Both the position numbers and the translations under genes were made by a program. Of a stretch of DNA of 64,000 nucleotides, positions 9,254-17,459 are shown one piece after another. Origin of the DNA: Eisenbergiella tayi (GTDB lineage Bacteria; Bacillota; Clostridia; Lachnospirales; Lachnospiraceae). Under the pieces are notes generated by a model, which worked only from the letters and a program-made list of their open reading frames with translations, was not told the DNA's origin and did not search any database. The stretch's first letter is position 1. Each line of letters begins with the position of its first letter. The stretch is from the NCBI RefSeq assembly GCF_001881565.1, contig NZ_MPDJ01000003.1, positions 652,526 to 716,525 of the forward strand, written 5' to 3'.

Positions 9254-10804
9254 ATGGAAATAAGAAATCCAATAATCGGGGCGGATATGCCGGATCCGGA
9301 CCTGCTTCGTATAGGAGATACGTATTACATGGTATCAACGACCATGTTTTATGTCCCCGGGGCGCCTGTACTGAAATCTAAGGATTTATGCCACTGGGAA
9401 ATCGTTTCCTATATTTTTGATGTGCTGGAGGATAACGAAATATACCGGCTGGAAAACGGCAGGAATGCTTATGGGAAAGGGCAGTGGGCCACAAGCCTGA
9501 CAAGATATCAGGACCGTTTCTATGCCTGCTTTGTGAGCCATGACTGCGGGAAGACCTATATTTTTTCTTCCGACAACATAGAAAAAAGCGGCTGGGATCG
9601 TGTGGAAATCAATGAAGTATTTCATGATATGTCCTTTCTGTTCTGGGAGGATGTTCCCTATCTGGTATATGGAAACGGGGATATCCGGATCGTAGAGCTG
9701 AAAAGAGATCTGAGCGGGGTACAGGAGGGCGGCCTTCATCGTCTTTTGCTGCAGACCGCTGCAGAAGGCATGATGCTTCGGTGTGAGGGCTGCCGTGCCA
9801 TAGTGAGAAACGGGTATATATATCTGTTGTTTATTGACTGGCCGAAGGGCGGAAGGCGGCGGGAGGTCTGCTATCGTTCCCAAAGCCTGGAAGGCCCCTG
9901 GGAATTCCGGGTATTGCTGGATGACGACTGCGGCCTGCCGGGCTGCGGGGTTGCCCAGGGAACGCTGATCGACAGGGAATCGGGAGAGTGGTACGGAATG
10001 CTGTTTCAGGACAGAGGAGCATCCGGCCGGATTCCGTATCTGATGCCCGTACAATGGGAAGAGGGATGGCCGATGTTCGGCGTGAAGGAAGAGGGGACGA
10101 AAGAAAGCGGAGAGGGACAGCCGGTATGGAAGGTGCCGCGGACGTTTGAACTGTCCTTCGCGGCTGTTCCTGCTGCGCCCGTGGCGGTCAGCGACAGCTT
10201 CAGCCATGAAGAAAACAGGCTGGGACTGACATGGCAGTGGAACCATAATCCCATTCCTTCCTGCTGGTCGTTTACAGAGAGGCCCGGATGGCTGCGTCTG
10301 CAGACCGGACATGTGGCATCCGGCCTGATGGACGCCAGAAACACGCTTACCCAGCGTACGACGGAACCGGGCTGTATCTGTGAAATAGAGATGGATGCCT
10401 CCGGAATGAAAGAAGGAGACTATGCAGGGCTGTGTGCTTTTCAAGGACGGTTCGGTCAAATCGGCGTATCTATGAAAAATGGCAGAAAGTATCTGTCTGC
10501 CGTACAAAAGGATGACCAGGGAAAGCTATGGGAGACGGAAACCGAACTGCATGCGGATACGGTATTCCTGCGGGTGCTTTTTGACTACAGGGACGGAAAG
10601 GATCAGGCTTCCTTCTTTTATAAAGAGAAGGAGGCGGAGTGGGTGCAGCTTGGAAATATACTGCAGATGGCATTTACTCTGGATGTATTTGTGGGATACC
10701 GGATCGGGATTTTCTGTTATGCGAGAAAAGAAGCAGGCGGATATGCGGATTTCCGTGATTTTAAGATTCATATGATGGCAGACGGCGGAAGCTGCGAAGA
10801 ATGA
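9254..10804 (+). CDS. Glycoside hydrolase family 43 (beta-xylosidase/arabinofuranosidase type)
   Basis: An inverting glycosidase of 516 residues without a signal peptide. The five-bladed propeller domain (about 1-290) has the three acidic positions of the family: the base D14 in DMPDPDLL, the pKa-modulating Asp in FHDMSFLFW, and the general acid Glu in LRCEGCR. A C-terminal beta-sandwich (about 310-510, GH43_C2-like) completes it. This two-domain form is typical of intracellular beta-xylosidases and alpha-arabinofuranosidases. It is the last gene of the first sugar operon; AGGAGG stands before its start. With the GH3 it would trim short side-chain or backbone sugars. The choice between xylose and arabinose is open. 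Confidence 0.88.
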   Translation: MEIRNPIIGADMPDPDLLRIGDTYYMVSTTMFYVPGAPVLKSKDLCHWEIVSYIFDVLEDNEIYRLENGRNAYGKGQWATSLTRYQDRFYACFVSHDCGKTYIFSSDNIEKSGWDRVEINEVFHDMSFLFWEDVPYLVYGNGDIRIVELKRDLSGVQEGGLHRLLLQTAAEGMMLRCEGCRAIVRNGYIYLLFIDWPKGGRRREVCYRSQSLEGPWEFRVLLDDDCGLPGCGVAQGTLIDRESGEWYGMLFQDRGASGRIPYLMPVQWEEGWPMFGVKEEGTKESGEGQPVWKVPRTFELSFAAVPAAPVAVSDSFSHEENRLGLTWQWNHNPIPSCWSFTERPGWLRLQTGHVASGLMDARNTLTQRTTEPGCICEIEMDASGMKEGDYAGLCAFQGRFGQIGVSMKNGRKYLSAVQKDDQGKLWETETELHADTVFLRVLFDYRDGKDQASFFYKEKEAEWVQLGNILQMAFTLDVFVGYRIGIFCYARKEAGGYADFRDFKIHMMADGGSCEE

Positions 10805-10849
10805 TTCCTGCGGAGGAATATTGATTGCCGGTGAGCCGGGGCAGACTGT

Positions 10850-10891
10850 CTTGTCAGCGATGGCAAAGCTGTTTATTTCATCGTTGACAAG
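10850..10891. other. Stable hairpin between convergent genes
   Basis: A 13 bp stem (CTTGTCAGCGATG with CATCGTTGACAAG, one G-U pair) around a 16-base loop, extended by GCCGG/CCGGC arms (10827 to 10906). It sits between the convergent GH43 gene and the 369-residue gene and could act as a terminator or RNA-protecting structure in either direction, although a T run is missing. The 189 bases between the two genes hold nothing else I recognise. Confidence 0.45.
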
Positions 10892-10993
10892 GACGGCTGG
10901 CCCGGCTGTCTGATATACGGATTATACGCATATCTTTGCTGTATTCTTGTGAATGAACAGTCGAAGAACCTACTGCTTTTTTTCAACAGGTAT

Positions 10994-12103
10994 CTACAGC
11001 TCACACTTATATTGCAAAGATCGCATATCCCCGATCTCAGCCGCATTAATATAATAGATATAATCCTCAGGAAGGGGAACTGCCTGAAAGTTAGGATTAC
11101 AGCAGCCGCATCGCCAGATGGTCTTATCCTGCAGGGTATAAGTAATTCCTGAAACACATTCTGTCCCTCTTTTTTGGCAGCCCCTATCACTCACCAAGAA
11201 TGTATTAAGCACACGTTCCGGACAGTTTTTTATATAATCAAGCGCCTTTTCTACATTGGATATACGAAAGTATAAAAGAAGGTTCGTATCCATGCTGGTG
11301 AGCCAGAATTTTGCATTTGTATTTCTCTTACAATCGGCCTCACTTTTATAATACCTTATTTGCGGGCCTTCATTCCAGGTCTGCCTGCTGAAAAAATAAT
11401 TCCTGCTGAGCAGTTCCTTATGTATATACTGTGCGGATAATTTGTCCTGTTCCGATTTATATAGGTCGGAAACAAAATCAACCCCGTTTCCAAAAGCTGC
11501 AGTGCTCCAGTCATCTGCAAACAGCTTATAATGCAGCCGGAAGAAATCCGTCAGTCTGTTCGTACATCTGACTTTTTTTGCCATCAGATAAAGAACATCC
11601 ATGAGATGCGTATTGTTTATGTATCGAACTGTAATATCCTCTGTTCCTTTTTTTATCCGCCCTGTTTCCAAACCTTCTGCTGTAAATCCGTAGTTCTCAA
11701 GGATTGTCAAATGCCTGCTGATATTTGTCACCTTGAGTTCTTTACATAATCTATTTAACTCATTGACATTTACCAGCAGTCCGCATTTGTGATCAGGTTC
11801 CCCTGAACAGCCTAAAGCATATAAAAGCTTCGCATATTTATAAGAAGCCTCCCGTGAAACCCGGGTCTCCTTCGCAAAATAATCATATTCCTGCATGTCG
11901 AAAAGAGGAAGAAGCATCCCTTCGGCATCCTGGGCCATATCGCCGTATATTCGATGCAATACTTCATACAGTTCGCTGAAGCCCCTCATTATGTCATCCG
12001 TGCTGCACAGCGTTGTGAATTCATCATGTATGAAGAATTCTTCAGGGAAGTCAACCATCTCTTTCTGCCTTAATTCTGACCATCTCTCTGCCCAATATTT
12101 CAT
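10994..12103 (-). CDS. Uncharacterised protein with CxCC-type cysteine cluster
   Basis: I do not assign a function to this 369-residue soluble protein. It has no signal peptide or membrane segment. Residues about 100-145 (VNELNRLCKELKVTNISRHLTILENYGF) read like a winged helix-turn-helix. The C-terminal third carries RGCQKRGTEC and IWRCGCCNPNF, six cysteines close together that could bind zinc or iron-sulfur, followed by an aromatic-rich tail. The start ATG has a good AGGAG site, and the gene follows the zinc-ribbon/DUF4177 gene after 39 bases on the same strand, so the two are probably one operon. A DNA-binding, metal- or ligand-sensing protein is a reasonable guess but only that. The product looks intact, and I recall similar conserved hypothetical proteins in Clostridia. 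Confidence 0.75.
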   Translation of the reverse strand: MKYWAERWSELRQKEMVDFPEEFFIHDEFTTLCSTDDIMRGFSELYEVLHRIYGDMAQDAEGMLLPLFDMQEYDYFAKETRVSREASYKYAKLLYALGCSGEPDHKCGLLVNVNELNRLCKELKVTNISRHLTILENYGFTAEGLETGRIKKGTEDITVRYINNTHLMDVLYLMAKKVRCTNRLTDFFRLHYKLFADDWSTAAFGNGVDFVSDLYKSEQDKLSAQYIHKELLSRNYFFSRQTWNEGPQIRYYKSEADCKRNTNAKFWLTSMDTNLLLYFRISNVEKALDYIKNCPERVLNTFLVSDRGCQKRGTECVSGITYTLQDKTIWRCGCCNPNFQAVPLPEDYIYYINAAEIGDMRSLQYKCEL

Positions 12104-12142
12104 TAATATCTCCTGTTCTGAACTGGTGAAAACGCTTAGTCT

Positions 12143-12586
12143 TCAGGACTCATCCGGTTTTATACATCTTTCGAAAACCATGACGGTCTGATCTATGGTG
12201 GCATTCAGATTAATTTGTATGAACATCATTGGTGTAACCGTTTTACCGACTTCATTGGTAAAAATAGTATGAAGCCTCCAGCCTTTTTCTGCGTATTCAA
12301 GAAGTGCCCGCTCAACGGCGGGGCCGTCTATTTCACCGGTGGATAAATCATTTATAATGACTGTTTTATATTCGTAAAGGGCATTCTTTTTGAGCTGTGC
12401 TTCCTTCTGCCGCTCCTTTTCTCTCTGCTTTTCTTCTCTTTCCTGTTGCAGCCGTTCATTTGCATTTCGCATATCCATTACTTCATTAGGATTCATGACT
12501 CTTTTATAGATAAAATTGTAATGGCAGTTGAAACATTCTTTGACGTCATCTCCGACAAGTTCTTCGCAGTTAGGACACTGTTTCAT
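12143..12586 (-). CDS. Zinc-ribbon, coiled-coil, DUF4177 protein
   Basis: A 147-residue cytoplasmic protein with three parts: an N-terminal zinc ribbon (C4, C7, C18, C21 in CPNCEE and CFNCH), a charged coiled coil (about 35-65, Glu/Arg/Lys/Gln-rich) and a C-terminal DUF4177 domain (about 70-140, with YEYKTVIINDLSTGEIDG and AEKGWRLHTIFTNEVG). An in-frame ATG 36 bases upstream exists, but the ATG at 12586 has GGAGG at ideal spacing. DUF4177 has no proven activity; the ribbon suggests a protein or nucleic-acid contact. It leads the operon with the cysteine-rich 369-residue protein and is divergent from a second operon that also starts with a zinc-ribbon protein. Confidence 0.85.
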   Translation of the reverse strand: MKQCPNCEELVGDDVKECFNCHYNFIYKRVMNPNEVMDMRNANERLQQEREEKQREKERQKEAQLKKNALYEYKTVIINDLSTGEIDGPAVERALLEYAEKGWRLHTIFTNEVGKTVTPMMFIQINLNATIDQTVMVFERCIKPDES

Positions 12587-12983
12587 AGGCGTTACCTCCG
12601 TGTTTTTTTGTCCAAACTTCATGGGTATCTTAGATATTTATTGCAGCCATGTGAAGTTTGAAATGATATACCGATTTTATCATACATGGAACACATGGTG
12701 CTACAGTATTTTAACAACGCAGTTTATAAAATCATATTTTTTGCATACATGAATAAAAAATAGAATGAATTCTGATCATCACATTTGTAAACAAACCAGT
12801 TTCCGAGCTTTTTTTTGATGATTACAGGAACATAGCCTGATTTCAGAATGCCTTTGGTATCAGAATGTCATCTATTCTTAATGATTCCAGCCTGAAAAAG
12901 TAGAAAACTGAATATTCTTATTGAAATATTTTTATATTATATTAATATTTTTAATGTTTATATTAATTATTTTAATTTAAATA
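12587..12983. other. AT-rich divergent intergenic region
   Basis: About 400 bases separate the two divergent zinc-ribbon operons. The right end is extremely AT-rich (12900-12980, runs of ATATT and TTTAA) and would be easily melted or bent, directly upstream of the strong promoter at 12984. A short dyad, TTTGT-AA-ACAAA, lies near 12786. I see no RNA gene, riboswitch or further reading frame that I can support, and no convincing promoter for the leftward operon. Confidence 0.5.
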
Positions 12984-13012
12984 TTGACATTATTGATTTG
13001 GAGGTTTATATT
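12984..13012 (+). promoter_or_regulatory. Strong sigma-A promoter of the DUF2089 operon
   Basis: A perfect -35 TTGACA (12984-12989), 17-base spacer and TATATT (13007-13012), preceded by a very AT-rich UP-element-like tract. Transcription would start near 13019, which excludes the in-frame TTG at 12998 as a start and supports the ATG at 13043. Confidence 0.75.
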
Positions 13013-13042
13013 ATAGACATAAAAAGGAAAGAAGGTGACAGG

Positions 13043-13423
13043 ATGTACCAGGTTATCAGCAGCTGCCCTGTATGCGGGAAAAAACTCAAGGTAGTCAAGC
13101 TTCAGTGTGAAAACTGCGATACAGTAATTGAAAATGATTTTTGTCTCAGCAAATTTGATTATCTCAGTACGGAAGACCTCTTTTTTGCAGAGACCTTCTT
13201 AAAATGCAGGGGCAATATTAAGGAAGTGGAAAAGGAACTGAAAATTTCCTATCCGACAGTCCGTTCCAGGCTGGATGACATTATCCAGAAACTGGATGGG
13301 AATCCCAACGTGCGATCCAATGTACAATCCGCCTCTTCTTCACGCAAGAAGGAGATACTGAACGCTCTGGAAAACGGAGAAATCACTCCGGAGGAAGCGT
13401 TGGAGCAGATGAAGGAAAACTGA
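13043..13423 (+). CDS. DUF2089 protein: zinc ribbon, helix-turn-helix, SHOCT-like tail
   Basis: A 126-residue protein with a zinc ribbon (C8, C11, C22, C25), a helix-turn-helix-like middle (about 38-85, including a segment KISYPTVRSRLDDII that looks like a recognition helix) and a short C-terminal motif EILNALENGEITPEEALEQM that resembles the SHOCT-like oligomerisation element. It is a likely DNA-binding regulator of its own operon. The start is set by GAAGG upstream and by the promoter. The next gene carries the same SHOCT-like motif at its N-terminus, so the two proteins may contact each other through it. DUF2089 itself has no established function that I know. Confidence 0.88.
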   Translation: MYQVISSCPVCGKKLKVVKLQCENCDTVIENDFCLSKFDYLSTEDLFFAETFLKCRGNIKEVEKELKISYPTVRSRLDDIIQKLDGNPNVRSNVQSASSSRKKEILNALENGEITPEEALEQMKEN

Positions 13424-13489
13424 TAATGCAGATTAAAGTCGCTGTACCAGCCGGAGGGACAATGGCAGCGCGGAAATGAGGAAAAGAAT

Positions 13490-13912
13490 ATGGAAGAAAA
13501 ATTAAGAATTTTGAAAATGGTAGAAGAAGGAAAGCTTACGGCTGAACAGGCGGTTGAACTGCTCAAAGCGTTGGAGGGGACTGCGCCGGAACAGGAAACA
13601 ACGGATTCTGCAGAAAGCTTTTATGAGGAGACACATGCTGTTCCCGAAAACATCCCTTACGAGAACAAGATGCTTCGCATAATTGTAGACAGCTCTGCCG
13701 GGGATAAAGTAAATATCCAGCTTCCTGTAAAGATTATACGGCAGATGCTTATGGTGACAGGAAAGCTGCCCATTAAAACGGAGGAGCTGGAAGGGATTGA
13801 CCTGGAAGAACTTACATCATCCATTCTTGAATGTATTGACAATGAAACACTTGGGAACATAATTGAGGTAAGCAGTTCTGACGGTACCACGGTCAGGATT
13901 TTTATCGGATAG
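13490..13912 (+). CDS. SHOCT-like domain protein (LiaX/YvlB N-terminus type)
   Basis: A 140-residue soluble protein. The first 27 residues (EKLRILKMVEEGKLTAEQAVELLKAL) form the SHOCT-like helical hairpin also found at the N-terminus of YvlB/LiaX/DUF4097 envelope-stress proteins. A low-complexity acidic linker (about 30-55) follows, then an alpha/beta region (60-140) with repeated VNIQLPVK and GTTVRIFIG strands. It lies between the DUF2089 gene (66 bases upstream) and a small partner gene (18 bases downstream). By analogy with LiaX-like proteins an envelope-stress role is possible. This copy lacks the long DUF4097 adhesin-like domain, so the analogy is weak. Confidence 0.8.
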   Translation: MEEKLRILKMVEEGKLTAEQAVELLKALEGTAPEQETTDSAESFYEETHAVPENIPYENKMLRIIVDSSAGDKVNIQLPVKIIRQMLMVTGKLPIKTEELEGIDLEELTSSILECIDNETLGNIIEVSSSDGTTVRIFIG

Positions 13913-13930
13913 TGCCGGGAGGGTGAATTC

Positions 13931-14194
13931 ATGCGCATTATTATCCGCTCAAAGGATGTGAATATGTGGCTCCCTGTTCCCCTGGTTCTGGCAGACGCAG
14001 CAGTCCGGTTCCTGCCGGATTCAATCATGGAAGAAATAAGGAATCCGATTCCGTCTCCCTATCGGGAGGTGATTACCAAAGAGCTTCTTCAGGAACTGGT
14101 AAGGGAATGCCGCAATGTTTTTAAAGAATACAAAGGACTTGAGATTGTTCATGTGGAAGCACAGGATGGTACGTTTGTATCAATACGTTTATAA
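13931..14194 (+). CDS. Small conserved protein, partner of the SHOCT-like protein
   Basis: An 87-residue protein with a hydrophobic stretch (about 10-30, MWLPVPLVLADAAVRFLP) and a C-terminal EIVHVEAQDGTFVSIRL that echoes the last strand of the preceding protein (IIEVSSSDGTTVRIFI). That resemblance suggests the two genes share a domain by duplication. The ribosome site is GGGAGGG. A terminator follows at 14238, so this is the third and last gene of the operon. I recall similar small proteins next to SHOCT-like genes in Clostridia, without known function. The hydrophobic stretch is too short and broken to call a membrane helix with confidence. Confidence 0.75.
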   Translation: MRIIIRSKDVNMWLPVPLVLADAAVRFLPDSIMEEIRNPIPSPYREVITKELLQELVRECRNVFKEYKGLEIVHVEAQDGTFVSIRL

Positions 14195-14237
14195 TTTGTA
14201 TCGATATGTTTATAAATAGAAATGCTTATTGAAAGAT

Positions 14238-14280
14238 ATGGGACAGAAGGAAAAGCGGGGAGCTTTTTCGGCTGTCCCAT
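14238..14280 (+). terminator. Terminator of the DUF2089 operon
   Basis: ATGGGACAG (14238-14246) pairs with CTGTCCCAT (14272-14280), and the loop has a weaker inner stem. It is followed by TTATTTC. It stands 43 bases after the 87-residue gene. Confidence 0.6.
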
Positions 14281-14437
14281 TTATTTCATCAAACATTCTT
14301 TTTACCTATAGATATGTATACATTATAACTATTTGATAGAGGCACATAATGCATCTATAATGATAGCAGAAGGATCTGATTTCCATAAGCACAAGCTATG
14401 GAAATTTATGTACGAATGGAAAAGGAGTGAACAGCAG

Positions 14438-15568
14438 ATGATTACCAAAACATTTCAGAATTTAAGGCTTTCCGCCCTTGGAATGGGGGCTATGAGATTA
14501 CCGGTAGTTGACGGAAATGATGCACAGATTGACGAAGCCGAAGCGGCCCGGATGGTATCCTATGCCATGGAGCATGGCATCAATTATTATGATACGGCCT
14601 GGGGATACCATGACGGAAATTCGGAAACGGCCATGGGGAAAATACTGGCGGCCTATCCCCGGGACAGCTATTTCCTGGCTACAAAGTTCCCTGGCTATGA
14701 TCTTTCCAATATGGATAAGGTGGAAGAGATTTTTGAAAAGCAGCTGGAAAAATGCGGTGTGGAGTATTTTGATTTCTATTTGTTCCATAACGTCTGTGAA
14801 ATGAATGTGGATGCCTATTTGGATGAGAAATATGGTATTCTGGACTATCTCCTTAAGCAGAAGGAAAACGGACGTATCCGCCATCTGGGCTTTTCGGCTC
14901 ATGGAAGCCGCGAGGTAATGGAGCGGTTTTTGGATAGTTATGGAAGCCATATGGAATTCTGCCAGATTCAGCTGAATTATCTGGACTGGGATTTCCAGGA
15001 TGCAAAAGGGAAGGTGGAACTGTTGAACAGCCGCCATATTCCGATCTGGGTGATGGAGCCTCTGCGCGGCGGAAAGCTTGCCTCTCTGCCGGAAGAACAG
15101 GAAGAGAAGCTGAGTAAATTACGCGGGGAGAAAACCCCGGCATGGGCGTTCCGCTTTCTGCAGACGGTACCGGGTGTCACCGTCGTACTTTCCGGTATGT
15201 CTGATTTTGAACAGATGAAGGAGAATATCTCTACCTTTGAAGAGGATAAACCTTTAGATGAAAAGGAGTGGGAAGCTTTGCTGGGCATTGCCGGAGAGAT
15301 GGTAAAAAAGATTGCCCTGCCCTGTACAGGCTGTCATTACTGTGTAAGCCATTGCCCAAAGCAGCTGAATATTCCGGCTTTGCTGGAGCTGTACAATGAA
15401 CATAGCTTTACCGGGGGCGGTTTCATTGCGCCCATGGCACTGATGGCTGTGCCGGAAGACAAGCATCCGGATGCCTGTATTGGGTGCAGAAGCTGTGAAG
15501 CGGTATGTCCGCAGCAGATTAAAATATCCGAAGCTATGGCGGATTTTGCGTCCCGTCTGAAGGGATAA
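14438..15568 (+). CDS. Aldo/keto reductase with two 4Fe-4S motifs
   Basis: A 376-residue oxidoreductase. The TIM barrel has the AKR tetrad D52, Y57, K83 and H117 (YDTAWGY, ATKF, LFHN). The C-terminus carries two ferredoxin-like clusters, CTGCHYCVSHCP and CIGCRSCEAVCP, that should bind two 4Fe-4S centres. This fusion is common in anaerobes and suggests electron exchange with ferredoxin rather than simple NADPH use; the substrate is not predictable. The ATG at 14438 was preferred over upstream in-frame ATGs because AAGGAG precedes it. The gene stands alone, with terminators on both sides (14238 and 15569). Confidence 0.92.
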   Translation: MITKTFQNLRLSALGMGAMRLPVVDGNDAQIDEAEAARMVSYAMEHGINYYDTAWGYHDGNSETAMGKILAAYPRDSYFLATKFPGYDLSNMDKVEEIFEKQLEKCGVEYFDFYLFHNVCEMNVDAYLDEKYGILDYLLKQKENGRIRHLGFSAHGSREVMERFLDSYGSHMEFCQIQLNYLDWDFQDAKGKVELLNSRHIPIWVMEPLRGGKLASLPEEQEEKLSKLRGEKTPAWAFRFLQTVPGVTVVLSGMSDFEQMKENISTFEEDKPLDEKEWEALLGIAGEMVKKIALPCTGCHYCVSHCPKQLNIPALLELYNEHSFTGGGFIAPMALMAVPEDKHPDACIGCRSCEAVCPQQIKISEAMADFASRLKG

Positions 15569-15616
15569 TACATCCGAAACGCCTTCCTCATAATTGAGGA
15601 AGGCGTTTCGGATGTA
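15569..15616. terminator. Strong bidirectional hairpin between convergent genes
   Basis: A perfect 22 bp stem with a TAAT loop starts immediately after the aldo/keto reductase stop codon. The convergent AAA-ATPase gene ends 41 bases away, so it can serve both strands. A clear T run is absent on either side. Confidence 0.75.
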
Positions 15617-15656
15617 AACATATTATTATGACAATCGGAGGTTTATTCTCTTAAAG

Positions 15657-17342
15657 TCATATCCTCTTAACCATACACTCTTTTCTGTAAAAACTGATTC
15701 CATAGGAATCAATCATAGAATAACCTTCTTCCTCAAGAGATGCCTGGTAATGGTTATTTTTTATCTGTTCCAAAGCCTTATCGCAAAAACGTTCCAAGTT
15801 CGTATACCGATCCGCAGCCTTTAATTCAAAAACGATTGCCCTTCCTCGGACACTGGGTGTTTTCAAAATAATATCAGGCCTTCCTGTTCCGGATTCCCGG
15901 TTGGAAATTACTCTGTATTTCCGCATGTTTTTCAGCAGTCCGGCCAGAAAGCCATGATAATAATTTTCGGCATAATCATAAAAACTGATGGTTTCCTGCA
16001 GGTATTCGGAGATAATTTCTTCCATTGTATGCGTATTCCCTGTTTCAATGGCATTATAAAGGCTGCTTAAGTCCTTTCCGTTCAGCATTTCATCAAACCA
16101 GGAAAGAATAGTATTTTTATAAATATAGCGTACCTCCAGGTTGGGAATGGCAAGTTCCATATATTGTATATCACCTTCCAGCCTGCGTCCAATCTGTTTC
16201 AGATAGCCTGTGAAAAATAAAAAGTTCCACAAATTATCCTCGGAATTGAAAATATCCGCATAGGTTATATCTTCATGAACCGGTTTTTCTATGGAATGTC
16301 CCTCGATTAAGGATTCCAATTCTCCTTTTACAGAGATATCGGCATGTTCTACCAGGCTTTTTACGATGCTGTTAGAGGAGGTATTGGCCCAAAACGGACT
16401 GGGAATCGCATTTTCATTGGAAACCAGACGGTCCATGTAATTTACCATACTCCAGGGGTTATATACTTCCGAATTGCCAAAAAAATAACCGTCATACCAT
16501 TGTTTTACGATATCCGTACAGTTTTCCCGGTTATAGAATTGAAGCATCGCTTTTACTTCTTCCTGAAGAAAACCAAAATACTCACCATAGCTTTCATTTA
16601 AGATAGAGATAATGTTCAGGTTGTTTAAGCCGGTAAATATAGACTCTTTTGTTATTCGAAGGCAGCCGGTTATAACGGCAAATTCTAAATGGGGATTAGT
16701 CTTTAACGCGGATTCAAATAAGGAGCGGATAAAAGAAGACATTTCTTCATAAAAGCCGGAAAAATAGGCATTCTCCAGGGGAACATCATATTCGTCAATA
16801 AGGATAATGACCTTTTGATCAAGCAATTCATTCAGAATGCGGGATAAAAAGGCAATCGCATCCAGATATTGACTGTCATCTGCGGTTTCATTCATCATTA
16901 TAATATAACGATGGCGGTCATCTTCCTGCCAGTTTCCTTTCTCTAACAGGTACCGATGCCTGCGGAATTCATCTGCAATCTGCCTTTTCAGCATTAAAAA
17001 AGCTCTTTCAAAATCCGGCTGTTTTGCTGATTTTAAAGAGAGATGAATGACACAATAATTTCCCATATGACTCAGATATTTGCTGCCGCACTTGGCAATA
17101 GCAAGATCCTGAAACAGGGATTTGTTAATCTCATTTTCTGCCTGGCTTTCCTGTTTTTCAAAGAAATACCGCAGCATACTTAGATTCAGAGTCTTGCCAA
17201 ATCTTCTGGGACGTGTAAAAAGGTTTACTTTTCCTCGTTTGTCAATGAGTTCCTTTATAAAAAGAGTTTTATCTACATAATAATATCCCTGAGTAATCAG
17301 TTCTTTAAAGCTTTCCACGCCAATAGGTAATGGTTTATACAT
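15657..17342 (-). CDS. AAA-ATPase-like / PD-(D/E)XK nuclease-like protein
   Basis: A 561-residue protein of the widespread anaerobe family with an N-terminal AAA-ATPase-like domain and a C-terminal PD-(D/E)XK nuclease-like domain (PF09820 and PF08011 type). The opening PLPIGVESFKELI..YYVDKT is diagnostic. The P-loop is a variant, RPRRFGKT (residues 44-51), with a Walker B-like IILIDEYD near residue 185. The C-terminal nuclease-like core has RPDIILKT..AIVFELKAA, where D and E-x-K fit the PD-(D/E)XK pattern. Biological role is unknown; such genes occur in many copies per genome and have been suspected of mobility or defence functions. The start has AAAGGCGGG upstream and is bracketed by a perfect inverted repeat. 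No obvious functional partner is adjacent. Confidence 0.88.
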   Translation of the reverse strand: MYKPLPIGVESFKELITQGYYYVDKTLFIKELIDKRGKVNLFTRPRRFGKTLNLSMLRYFFEKQESQAENEINKSLFQDLAIAKCGSKYLSHMGNYCVIHLSLKSAKQPDFERAFLMLKRQIADEFRRHRYLLEKGNWQEDDRHRYIIMMNETADDSQYLDAIAFLSRILNELLDQKVIILIDEYDVPLENAYFSGFYEEMSSFIRSLFESALKTNPHLEFAVITGCLRITKESIFTGLNNLNIISILNESYGEYFGFLQEEVKAMLQFYNRENCTDIVKQWYDGYFFGNSEVYNPWSMVNYMDRLVSNENAIPSPFWANTSSNSIVKSLVEHADISVKGELESLIEGHSIEKPVHEDITYADIFNSEDNLWNFLFFTGYLKQIGRRLEGDIQYMELAIPNLEVRYIYKNTILSWFDEMLNGKDLSSLYNAIETGNTHTMEEIISEYLQETISFYDYAENYYHGFLAGLLKNMRKYRVISNRESGTGRPDIILKTPSVRGRAIVFELKAADRYTNLERFCDKALEQIKNNHYQASLEEEGYSMIDSYGISFYRKECMVKRI

Positions 17343-17376
17343 CTACAATACCCGCCTTTCACCGCTTATTGTAGAT
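17341..17376 (-). promoter_or_regulatory. Perfect inverted repeat over the start of the AAA-ATPase gene
   Basis: ATCTACAATA (17341-17350) and TATTGTAGAT (17367-17376) are perfect 10 bp arms around 16 bases that contain the ribosome site. A -10-like TATAAT on the minus strand lies at 17377-17382, immediately outside the arm. It could be a repressor operator overlapping the transcript start or, if transcription starts further upstream, an RNA hairpin controlling translation. Confidence 0.5.
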
Positions 17377-17459
17377 ATTATAACAAATTCGAGGACAGAT
17401 AGCGATATTATTTTATCCTTTTACACCCTCGATATAAACTCGTATGTAAATCAGAAACA

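Noticed and set aside
8103..9338. Long open frame opposite the GH3 gene
   Set aside because: It is a codon-bias shadow: no ribosome site, composition unlike a protein, and the sense GH3 domains are intact.
9386..10507. Long open frame opposite the GH43 gene
   Set aside because: Same reason; the sense strand encodes a complete two-domain glycosidase with catalytic residues.
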